Part shown: positions 46,560 through 53,542 of the stretch, one piece after another
Numbering within the stretch: the stretch's first letter is position 1
How the letters are laid out: every line of letters begins with the position of its first letter
Origin: Phenylobacterium sp.
Lineage (GTDB): Bacteria > Pseudomonadota > Alphaproteobacteria > Caulobacterales > Caulobacteraceae
Assembly (NCBI RefSeq): GCF_022402485.1
Contig: NZ_JAKRSA010000027.1
Span: 1-64,000 of the forward strand
DNA: 64,000 nt
Direction of reading: 5' to 3'
Notes under the pieces: generated by a model
What the model saw: the letters and a program-made list of their open reading frames with translations, nothing else
The model's database searches: none
What the model was told of the DNA's origin: nothing
Translations under genes and position numbers: made by a program

Positions 46560-47417
46560 CTAGACGGCCATGTTGTCGATCAGCCGTGTCTTGCCCAGGT
46601 GGGCGGCGGCGAAGATCCGGACCTGGCCGTCATAGGGTGGCAGGCCGGCCGGACTGAGGTCATGGATCTGCCGGACCTCGAAATAGTCCACGCGCTGGAA
46701 GCCGTGACGTTCAAGGGCTGCCCGGCCGGTGGCCTCGACTTTCTCGACAGAGTCTCCAGCCCTTAGTCGTTCGGCGGCGTCGGCCAGCACCCTGTTCATC
46801 ATGCCGGCAATGGCCCGTTCCTCGGCGCTGAGATAGGCGTTGCGGGAGGACAGGGCGAGGCCGTCGGTGTCCCGGGCAATAGGAGCGCCGAGAACCTCCA
46901 CAGGGATATCCAGATCACAGACCAACCGCCGGATCAGCTGCAACTGCTGGAAGTCTTTCTCGCCAAACACCGCTACATCAGGCTGGGCCTGGTTCAGCAG
47001 CTTGGCCACCACGGTGGCCACGCCGTCGAAGTGGCCCGGCCGGGCGGCCCCGTCCAAGGGTTCGCTGACGCCGGCGACACGGACCTGGGTGGCGTAACCC
47101 TGTGGATAGATCTGGCTGACATCTGGGGCGTAGAGCAGGTCGCAGCCGGCGCTGGCCAATAGAGCGGCGTCCCCGGCCTCATTGCGGGGATAGCGCTCGA
47201 AATCTTCATTGGGGCCGAACTGGGTCGGATTGACGAAGATGCTGGCCACGACCCTTTGGGCCCGGGTCCTGGCCAGCCGCACCAGGGACAGGTGCCCTTC
47301 ATGCAGGGCCCCCATGGTGGGGGTCATGGCCACGGTCTCGCCGGCAGCGCGCCAGGCGCGGACCTGGGCCCGAAGATCAGCAATGCTGCGGACGATCGGC
47401 AGGCTCTCGGCGGACAT
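46560..47417 (-). CDS. panC: Pantothenate synthetase
   Basis: Condenses pantoate and beta-alanine with ATP to make pantothenate, the precursor of coenzyme A (285 residues). The adenylating motifs are MGALHEGHLSLVRLA (HxGH) and the KMSKS-like LSSRNAYLS. The pantoate site FVNPTQFGPNEDFERYPR and VFGEKDFQQLQLIRRLV are present. ATG 47417. It is divergent from mipZ, as in Caulobacter. Confidence 0.96.
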   Translation of the reverse strand: MSAESLPIVRSIADLRAQVRAWRAAGETVAMTPTMGALHEGHLSLVRLARTRAQRVVASIFVNPTQFGPNEDFERYPRNEAGDAALLASAGCDLLYAPDVSQIYPQGYATQVRVAGVSEPLDGAARPGHFDGVATVVAKLLNQAQPDVAVFGEKDFQQLQLIRRLVCDLDIPVEVLGAPIARDTDGLALSSRNAYLSAEERAIAGMMNRVLADAAERLRAGDSVEKVEATGRAALERHGFQRVDYFEVRQIHDLSPAGLPPYDGQVRIFAAAHLGKTRLIDNMAV

Positions 47418-47508
47418 GGGGTCTCCTGCGGCGGAAAACGGGGTCCAGGCTTATGACCGATCCACAGGGGGTGCGTCCATCCGTCCACAGGGCGGACCGC
47501 CTGCAAAG

Positions 47509-47565
47509 TTGACGCAGCGGCCGGCATAAGCGTCTCGTTAACTTCTAGGCCTGCCTGGCCGAATC
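47509..47565 (+). promoter_or_regulatory. Upstream control region of mipZ with a GANTC site
   Basis: Contains TTGACG (47509-47514, a good -35), a GTTAAC (47537-47542) that could be part of a CtrA or other half-site, and GAATC (47561-47565), a CcrM methylation site 16 bases before the ATG. In C. crescentus mipZ is one of the genes activated by CcrM methylation. No convincing -10 was found. Confidence 0.4.
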
Positions 47566-47580
47566 GATGGAGCAGGACTG

Positions 47581-48405
47581 ATGTCCCAACCCCGTGTGAT
47601 CGTCGTCGGCAACGAGAAGGGCGGCGCTGGAAAATCCACCATCGCCCTGCATCTCGCCGTGGCCTTGATGTATGGCGGCGCCAAGGTGGCGGTGCTCGAC
47701 CTGGACCTTCGTCAGCAGTCCCTCGGCCACTTCTTCGCCAGCCGGCGCGCCTGGCTGACGGCCAATGGGGCCGAAGCGCCAATGCCCCTGGAGTTTCCCT
47801 TAAGCCCCGACCTGGCCTTGGCCTCGGACGACGTCGCGCTGGAGGCGTTCCAACAGGCCTTCGAGCAGGCCCAGGCCGCAGCGGACGTGGTGCTCATTGA
47901 CACCCCAGGCGGTGACACAGCGATCTCCCGGGCAGCCCACGGTCTGGCCGACCTGATCGTCACCCCCATGAACGACAGCTTTGTCGACTTTGACATGCTG
48001 GGCGTCGTCGATCCCGTCTCCCTCGATCTGAAACGCCCAGGCCTCTATTCCGTGACCGTCTGGGACAGCCGCAAAGCCAGGGCCGTGTCCGATGGCCGCT
48101 CCATCGACTGGGTGGTGCTGCGCAACCGTCTGGCGCCCACCGAAGCCCGCAACCGCCGTCGCCTGGACGAGCGGATCAAGGCCCTGTCCCGTCGGGTCGG
48201 TTTCCAGGTGGGGCCTGGCCTGCGCGACCGGGTCATCTATCGGGAGCTCTATCCCTTTGGCCTGACCATTGCCGATCTGTCGCCGGCAATCCGGCCTGTG
48301 GCCATTTCCCTGCAGCATGTGGCCGCGCGCCAGGAGCTTCGCGCCCTGATTGGCGCTCTGGGGCTTGGTGAGATCACTGGCCAGACCCTTATGGCGGCCG
48401 AATAA
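47581..48405 (+). CDS. mipZ: Division-plane positioning ATPase MipZ
   Basis: A ParA-type P-loop ATPase (274 residues) that forms a bipolar gradient via ParB and inhibits FtsZ polymerisation away from midcell. The deviant Walker A NEKGGAGKST gives Lys13 and Lys18, and Asp42 in LDLDLR is the hydrolysis residue; these positions are the same as in C. crescentus MipZ. IDTPGGDTAISRAAHGLADL and VTPMNDSFVDFDMLG are hallmark stretches, as is the end part RPVAISLQHVAARQELRALI. Divergent from panC; the GANTC-bearing upstream region suggests cell-cycle control. Confidence 0.96.
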   Translation: MSQPRVIVVGNEKGGAGKSTIALHLAVALMYGGAKVAVLDLDLRQQSLGHFFASRRAWLTANGAEAPMPLEFPLSPDLALASDDVALEAFQQAFEQAQAAADVVLIDTPGGDTAISRAAHGLADLIVTPMNDSFVDFDMLGVVDPVSLDLKRPGLYSVTVWDSRKARAVSDGRSIDWVVLRNRLAPTEARNRRRLDERIKALSRRVGFQVGPGLRDRVIYRELYPFGLTIADLSPAIRPVAISLQHVAARQELRALIGALGLGEITGQTLMAAE

Positions 48406-48409
48406 CCCC

Positions 48410-48859
48410 ATGCTCTATGTGGCGCTGGGGTGTCTGGCCCTGGCCTTGTTTGTCTGGGTGGGCCGCCGCGGCCGTCCGATGTTTCAGCGGCGCGAGTGGC
48501 GGATCCTTTCAGGTCTGGCCAGCGTTGCGGCGTTTGCCGCGGCTGCCTTCCTCGCTCTGCGAGGCGGCTGGGCATTTGCCCCAGCTCTGATCATTCTTGG
48601 CCTGTGGCTGGCCATGAGCGCGCGGAGTGCAGGCGCTGGACCCGGACTTGGCGACACCGGCCACCGACGGCCAGGTCGGACTGAGACCATGAGCGAGCGC
48701 GAAGCTCGCGAGATTCTGGGCATCGGCCCTGACGCTGGGGTCGAGGAGATCCAGGCGGCCTATACCCGCCTGATGCGCCGCAGCCACCCCGATGCGGGGG
48801 GCTCAGCAGGCCTCGCGGCCCAGATAAACGCCGCCCGGGATCGGCTCCTGCCGCGATAG
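48410..48859 (+). CDS. Small membrane J-domain (DnaJ-like, TIM14-type) protein
   Basis: A 149-residue protein with two hydrophobic segments (about 1-17 and 32-66) and a C-terminal J-domain (about 95-149). The HPD tripeptide is in RRSHPDAGGSAGLAAQINAA; EAREILGIGPDAGVEEIQAAYTRL precedes it. J-domains stimulate DnaK-type ATPases; this layout resembles the mitochondrial import-motor protein Tim14/Pam18. It begins 4 bases after mipZ, so the two are cotranscribed. Its bacterial role is unknown. Confidence 0.88.
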   Translation: MLYVALGCLALALFVWVGRRGRPMFQRREWRILSGLASVAAFAAAAFLALRGGWAFAPALIILGLWLAMSARSAGAGPGLGDTGHRRPGRTETMSEREAREILGIGPDAGVEEIQAAYTRLMRRSHPDAGGSAGLAAQINAARDRLLPR

Positions 48860-48909
48860 GCGCGGCCCGATCTGGCAGCTCAGGCTTGCGCGGTTCTGAC
48901 TTGCGCGGT

Positions 48910-50175
48910 TCAGGCGGGGCTGATGACCATACAAGCCTGTTTCTTCGCCTTCAGGGTTTCACAGGCGGCCTTGGCCTTGGCTTCGGTTAGCCCGGCGAAC
49001 CTGGCCCGGTAGAAGCCGGCGCTGGCGTCCGTAACCAGGGTCGTGGCGCCGGTGAAGGCCTCTGCGAAGCGCCGGCGGCTGAGCTTCAGCTGTTCCTGGG
49101 CGAGGGCCTTGGACTTGAAGGCACCCACCTGCACCTGCCACTTGCCGGCGGGCGGCGCGGGGGCTGCGGCGCGACTGGGGGTCGGCGGGGGAGGGGCTGT
49201 GGCCAGGACGATTTTCAGTTCATCCTGCTCCCCGTCGCCCTGCTCGCGGGATGGCCGCATGAGGGGGCCAGTGGGCTCGGGCTCGAACAGGTTTTGAGCC
49301 ACCGTGATCCGCTCGCCGCGGGCCCGGCGATTGGCCACGTCAAACCCGGTCAGAAGCAGGTCCTGGGCATGATTATCCCGGGCTGCGGTCGAGGCTCCCC
49401 CCATGACCACCACGATCAGGCGGCGATCATTCTTCACCCCCGAAATGGCGATGTTGTAGCCCGAGGCGTTGGTGAAACCGGTTTTCAAACCATCCACGCC
49501 CAATTCCCGGCGCAGCAGGCTGTTGTGGCTGCGGATCGGCGTGCCCCTGAAGTCATACTGTGGGGTGCTGAACAGGGTGTAGTACTGCGGGAAATCCCGC
49601 ATGATCGCCCGCGACAGCACCGCCAGATCCCGGGCTGTGGACAGCTGACGGCTGTCTGGCAGGCCTGAGGCATTGACGAAGGTCGTGGAGTCCATGCCGA
49701 GCTCGCGGGCCCGCAGGGTCATCAGGGCGGCAAAGCGCGCTTCGCTGCCGCCCAGTCGTTCGGCGACGGCGACGGCCACATCATTGGCAGAGCGCAGGGC
49801 CAGGGCGTGCATGGCCTCATCTACGGTGATGGAGTCGCCGGCCTTGATGAACAGCTTGGTGGGCGGGGCCGCAGCGGCCCGCGGGGAGAAGACGATCCGG
49901 TCATCCGGCTTCATCCGCCCGGCGGCCAGTTGCTCGAACATCAGATAGAGCGTCATCACCTTGGTGATGGAGGCCGGGTAACGCGCACTGTCGGCGCGCT
50001 TGCCATAGAGGACCTCGCCCGTCTGGGCATCCACGACGATGGAGGCATATTTCGGCTGCTGGGCCGGGAGCTGCAGATAGGGAATCTGGGCTTGCGCAAC
50101 CGGCGCGCTGTGGCCGAGCGCGGTCGCCACGGCGATCAGGCCGACGAGGATCTGGCGGCGGGCGTGTTTGAGCAT
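48910..50175 (-). CDS. D-alanyl-D-alanine carboxypeptidase (S11) with SPOR domain
   Basis: A periplasmic penicillin-binding protein (421 residues) that trims the pentapeptide of peptidoglycan. Signal peptide to about residue 30 (AQA-Q). Active-site motifs: Ser69-Ile-Thr-Lys72, Ser129-Ala-Asn131 and Lys231-Thr-Gly233. After a Pro/Ala linker, a SPOR domain (about 345-421; WQVQVGAFKSKALAQEQLKL) should bind denuded glycan at the division site. E. coli DacA/C/D lack SPOR and end in an amphipathic helix; here SPOR may replace it. ATG 50175 is chosen over a GTG five codons upstream, since it fits the signal peptide better. Confidence 0.93.
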   Translation of the reverse strand: MLKHARRQILVGLIAVATALGHSAPVAQAQIPYLQLPAQQPKYASIVVDAQTGEVLYGKRADSARYPASITKVMTLYLMFEQLAAGRMKPDDRIVFSPRAAAAPPTKLFIKAGDSITVDEAMHALALRSANDVAVAVAERLGGSEARFAALMTLRARELGMDSTTFVNASGLPDSRQLSTARDLAVLSRAIMRDFPQYYTLFSTPQYDFRGTPIRSHNSLLRRELGVDGLKTGFTNASGYNIAISGVKNDRRLIVVVMGGASTAARDNHAQDLLLTGFDVANRRARGERITVAQNLFEPEPTGPLMRPSREQGDGEQDELKIVLATAPPPPTPSRAAAPAPPAGKWQVQVGAFKSKALAQEQLKLSRRRFAEAFTGATTLVTDASAGFYRARFAGLTEAKAKAACETLKAKKQACMVISPA

Positions 50176-50351
50176 CGCGTCGTCCGTCACGTTTTGAGTT
50201 TCTGGCGATCGCTGATCGGACCGCCATGGTCAGAAGGCTAGCATGGCATGTTCGGTCTTGCGCGAGGGTAAACACCTGTTGAGCATTGCAAAACGTCGCA
50301 TAGCCCGCTTAACGAGCGAACTTGCGGCATGGCCTTGATGGCCCAGGTTGA

Positions 50352-50405
50352 TTGTGCGCTGCACAAAAACGCGATTGACTGCTGCGGTGCAACATGGGAT
50401 GTTGC
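50352..50405 (+). promoter_or_regulatory. Two dyads upstream of the phasin gene
   Basis: TTGTGC-GCT-GCACAA (50352-50366) is a perfect 6+6 inverted repeat, and GCAACAT-GGG-ATGTTGC (50389-50405) a perfect 7+7 one. A CTGCGGTGCA stretch sits at 50382-50391. GC-rich TGC/GCA dyads of this type are bound by PhaR, the repressor that controls phasin genes in other bacteria. Binding here is inference. The 338-bp gap contains no other gene-like feature. Confidence 0.5.
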
Positions 50406-50513
50406 GGCTGCGTAGAGCGTAATTGATCAGTCTAGAGCCGCGCGGCTGCCCGCGCCTTCTGCCCCTCCCGTGCGGCCGCCGCCGCGCCCCGTGACCTAAC
50501 AAGGAGCTCAGCC

Positions 50514-50957
50514 ATGGCTGCCGCCGACACCGCCAAGACCGCCAAGACCGCCGCCGAAGAATTCACCCTGGCCGGCAACCATGCCTTCAAGGACGTCATG
50601 GAAAAGTCCATGACCGCCTTGGCTGAGACCAACACCTATTCCAAGCAGAACCTCGAGGCCCTGGTGGCTTCGGCCACGGCCGCCGCCAAGGGTGCCGAAG
50701 CCGTTGGTGCCGAAGCCATGGCCTACACCAAGAAGACGGTGGAAGAGCAGATGGCTGCGGCCAAGACCCTGGCCTCGGCCAAGAGCCTGCAGGAAGCTGT
50801 TGAGCTGCAGACCGCCTTCACCAAGAAGGCCATGGAATCCTACATGTCGGAAATGACCCGCATGTCGGAGATCTTCACCGCCTCGATGAAGGACTCCTTG
50901 AAGCCGATCAACGAGCGCGTCACCGCGACCGTCGAGCGTCTGCAAGCCGCCCGCTAA
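50514..50957 (+). CDS. Phasin family protein
   Basis: A small amphipathic coiled-coil protein (147 residues) that coats polyhydroxyalkanoate granules. Ala/Lys/Glu/Thr-rich helices dominate: FTLAGNHAFKDVMEKSMTAL, NLEALVASATAAAKGAEAVG and ELQTAFTKKAMESYMSEMTRM, the phasin-2 pattern. Good ribosome site AAGGAG. It has a separate regulatory region with dyad repeats upstream and a strong terminator downstream, so it is monocistronic. Synthase and depolymerase genes are not in the window. Confidence 0.92.
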   Translation: MAAADTAKTAKTAAEEFTLAGNHAFKDVMEKSMTALAETNTYSKQNLEALVASATAAAKGAEAVGAEAMAYTKKTVEEQMAAAKTLASAKSLQEAVELQTAFTKKAMESYMSEMTRMSEIFTASMKDSLKPINERVTATVERLQAAR

Positions 50958-50995
50958 GGCACTCTGGCGCCTCTTGGCGCCGGCTGGACGATCAG

Positions 50996-51025
50996 AAGCC
51001 CGGTCCCGCAACGGACCGGGCTTTT
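50996..51025 (+). terminator. Intrinsic terminator of the phasin gene
   Basis: AAGCCCGGTCC (50996-51006) pairs perfectly with GGACCGGGCTT (51013-51023) around a 6-base loop; the T run extends to 51025. It lies 39 bp after the phasin stop. Confidence 0.9.
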
Positions 51026-51122
51026 CTCATGGGCGCTTGGGCCGTTGGCCCCCGGCGCGCCAGGGGGCGCTTTCGGGAAAACCGGGTTCCACTTTCCCCG
51101 AACGCGCTCTACAGATTGGCGC

Positions 51123-51584
51123 ATGTCCACTGTCGAAGATCGTTTGGCCGCGCTTGGCGTCCGCCTGCCCGAGCCCTCCGCCCCCGTCGCCAACTATGTG
51201 CCCTTTGTACGGGTTGGCGCGCTCCTTCACATTTCCGGCCAGGTGTCCCGGGACGCCCAAGGCGGCATTACCGGCATTGTCGGTCAGGATGTCGACATGG
51301 AGACGGCCAGGCGGGCCGCGCGCCTGTGCGCCATCAATCTGATCGCCCAGATGAAGGCGGCCTGTGACGGTGATCTCGGCCGGGTCGTGCGGGTGGTCAA
51401 GCTCGGCGGCTTCGTCCAGGCTGGACCGGATTTCTTTGAGATCCCGCAGGTGGTCAACGGTGCGTCCGACCTGATGGTCGAGGCCTTTGGCGATCTGGGC
51501 CGTCATGCCCGCTCGGCCGTGGGTGTTTACCGCCTGCCGATGAACTTCGCGGTTGAGGTTGACGCCGTGGTGGAGGTCTCGTGA
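51123..51584 (+). CDS. RidA (YjgF/YER057c/UK114) family protein
   Basis: A 153-residue member of the RidA superfamily, whose best-known members deaminate reactive enamine/imine intermediates. VRVGALLHISGQVSRDAQGGI, ARLCAINLIAQMKAACDGDL, VVKLGGFVQAGPDFFEIPQV and ARSAVGVYRLPMNFAVEVDAVV match the YjgF-like subgroup of about 150 residues. The catalytic Arg of classical RidA is replaced in this subgroup, so imine-deaminase activity is not assured. It begins a three-gene run with 4-base overlaps (GTGA). Confidence 0.9.
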   Translation: MSTVEDRLAALGVRLPEPSAPVANYVPFVRVGALLHISGQVSRDAQGGITGIVGQDVDMETARRAARLCAINLIAQMKAACDGDLGRVVRVVKLGGFVQAGPDFFEIPQVVNGASDLMVEAFGDLGRHARSAVGVYRLPMNFAVEVDAVVEVS

Positions 51585-52327
51585 AGGCGCGTTTCGGCGA
51601 GGCCTGGGATCTTCTGTTCCACCCGCCGGTGGCGCACCGGGGTCTATGGACGCCGGACGGTGCTCCCGAAAACTCCCTGGGCGCGTTCCAGGCCGCCTGT
51701 GCCGCGGGCTATGGCATCGAACTCGATGTCCACCTGTCATCGGACGGGGAGGCCATGGTCTTCCATGACAACACCCTGCAGCGGATGACCGGCATTGAGG
51801 GGCGGCTGCGCGACCGCACCGCTGCTGAACTCGGCGAGATGTCCCTCATGGGGACAGATGAAACTATCCCGACCCTGGCCGAGACCCTGGCCCTGATCGG
51901 CCAACGGGCCATGGTGCATGTGGAGCTGAAGACCCACTGGGGCGAGGTGGGCCCCCTGGAGCGCCGAGTGCATGAGATCATTATCGATCACGCCGGTCCG
52001 CTCTGTGTGATCGGTTTCAATCCCTATTCCCACGCCTGGTTTGCTGAGCACTATCCGGGCGTCCTGCGTGGCCTGGACTCCTTCAGCTACCGTGACGTGA
52101 AGCACCTGAATCCGGAACAGCGCGAGGCCTATGCCCGGCTGGAGCAGGTGGAAATCGCCCGACCCCATTTCCTGGCCCTAGGCCTCGACATGCTGCCGAG
52201 CGAGAGGGCTGACGCCTACCGGGCTGAAGGCATGCCGGTGGTGGCCTGGACCGTCCGCAAGCCCGAGCAGTGGGAGGCGGTGAAGGATCACTGTGACAAC
52301 CTGATCTTCGAGGGCTTCACGCCGTGA
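51581..52327 (+). CDS. Glycerophosphodiester phosphodiesterase
   Basis: Hydrolyses glycerophosphodiesters to glycerol-3-phosphate and an alcohol (248 residues, TIM barrel). The catalytic His pair and metal ligands are visible in AHRGLWTPDGAPENSLGAF (HR..EN), GIELDVHLSSDGEAMVFHDNT (ExD and HD), and VHVELKTHW. No signal peptide, so it is cytosolic, like UgpQ. The start is GTG 51581 overlapping the RidA-gene stop, and its own stop overlaps the next gene: a tightly coupled operon. Confidence 0.93.
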   Translation: MKARFGEAWDLLFHPPVAHRGLWTPDGAPENSLGAFQAACAAGYGIELDVHLSSDGEAMVFHDNTLQRMTGIEGRLRDRTAAELGEMSLMGTDETIPTLAETLALIGQRAMVHVELKTHWGEVGPLERRVHEIIIDHAGPLCVIGFNPYSHAWFAEHYPGVLRGLDSFSYRDVKHLNPEQREAYARLEQVEIARPHFLALGLDMLPSERADAYRAEGMPVVAWTVRKPEQWEAVKDHCDNLIFEGFTP

Positions 52328-53475
52328 GTCTGAGGCCGGCGGTCAAGGTGAACCGCCGCATCGCTGACATTGGCAGATCGGCCTGGACCGCCTGCGCCCA
52401 TGCCAGCGGAAACCCGTTTGTCAGCTACGACTTTCTTGATGTTCTGGAACAGTCTGGCTGTGCGGTAGAGCGCACCGGCTGGGGGCCACAGCACCTGTCC
52501 ATCGACGACGAGGCCGGTCAAGTCGGGGCGGTCATGCCCCTCTATCTGAAATCCCACAGCCAGGGGGAGTACATCTTCGACCACAGCTGGGCGGACGCCT
52601 ATGAGCGGGCAGGGGGGCGCTACTACCCCAAGCTCCTGGCGGCGGCACCCTTCACCCCGGCCACAGGGCCGCGGCTGCTGGTGCGGCCCGATATCCCGGT
52701 TGAGGCGGGCTACGACATGCTGCTCGGCGGGGCCCTGACCCTCTGCGAACAGATGGGCGTCTCCTCCATGCACATCAATTTTCCCAACCAAGCCGAATGG
52801 GACTGGCTAGGGGGCCAGGGGCTCGCCCAACGCCAGGGCCAGCAATACCACTGGTTCAACCGGGGCTATGGCAGCTTCGAGGACTTCCTGGCTGACCTCT
52901 CCTCTGGCCGCCGCAAGACCATTCGCCGGGAGCGCCGTGACGCCCAGGCGGGACTGGAAATCCTGTGCCTGACTGGCGCAGACCTCACCGACGACGCCTG
53001 GGATGCCTTCTATGGCTTCTACATGGACACCGGTTCGCGCAAATGGGGACGGCCCTATCTGAACCGGTTGTTCTTCTCCCTGCTCGGGGAGCGGATGGCC
53101 GATCAGGTGCTGCTGATCATGGCAAAGCGGAACGGCCATTGGATCGCTGGCGCGCTCAACTTGATGGGTGACGACGCCCTCTATGGCCGCAACTGGGGCT
53201 GCGTGGAGGATGTCGCCTTTCTGCACTTCGAGCTCTGCTATTATCAGGCCATCGACTGGGCCATTCAGCGGGGCCTTAAGCGGGTCGAGGCCGGGGCCCA
53301 GGGCCAGCACAAGATCGCCCGGGGCTACCTGCCGACACCGGTCTATTCGGCGCACTACATCGCCGATCCGGCCTTGCGCGGGCCTGTTGAGGATTTCGTG
53401 GCCCGTGAAAAGGCTGCCGTGGATGGCGAGATGGAGTGGCTGGCCGAGGAGTACTCGCCCTTCCGCCAGGGCTGA
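52324..53475 (+). CDS. FemAB/GNAT-like peptidogalycan-type acyltransferase
   Basis: A 383-residue protein of the FemAB-like group (PF04339-type), formerly called peptidogalycan biosynthesis protein. Characteristic stretches are NPFVSYDFLDVLEQSGC, FDHSWADAYERAGGRYYPKL, SSGRRKTIRRERRDA, and the C-terminal VEAGAQGQHKIARGYLPTPVYSAHY. The double GNAT fold suggests transfer of an aminoacyl or acyl group, but no substrate is established. GTG 52324 overlaps the GDPD stop. It is convergent with the TonB receptor gene. Confidence 0.88.
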   Translation: MSLRPAVKVNRRIADIGRSAWTACAHASGNPFVSYDFLDVLEQSGCAVERTGWGPQHLSIDDEAGQVGAVMPLYLKSHSQGEYIFDHSWADAYERAGGRYYPKLLAAAPFTPATGPRLLVRPDIPVEAGYDMLLGGALTLCEQMGVSSMHINFPNQAEWDWLGGQGLAQRQGQQYHWFNRGYGSFEDFLADLSSGRRKTIRRERRDAQAGLEILCLTGADLTDDAWDAFYGFYMDTGSRKWGRPYLNRLFFSLLGERMADQVLLIMAKRNGHWIAGALNLMGDDALYGRNWGCVEDVAFLHFELCYYQAIDWAIQRGLKRVEAGAQGQHKIARGYLPTPVYSAHYIADPALRGPVEDFVAREKAAVDGEMEWLAEEYSPFRQG

Positions 53476-53489
53476 GTGGGACGAGATCA

Positions 53490-53523
53490 GGGCGCGGTCG
53501 CTCCCCTCGGACCGACCGCGCCC
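53490..53523. terminator. Hairpin between two convergent genes
   Basis: GGGCGCGGTCG (53490-53500) pairs perfectly with CGACCGCGCCC (53513-53523) around a 12-base loop, midway between the FemAB-like and TonB receptor stop codons. It has no T run on either strand, but its position suggests a bidirectional transcription barrier. Confidence 0.55.
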
Positions 53524-53542
53524 CCGACCTCAGTCGCAGACC

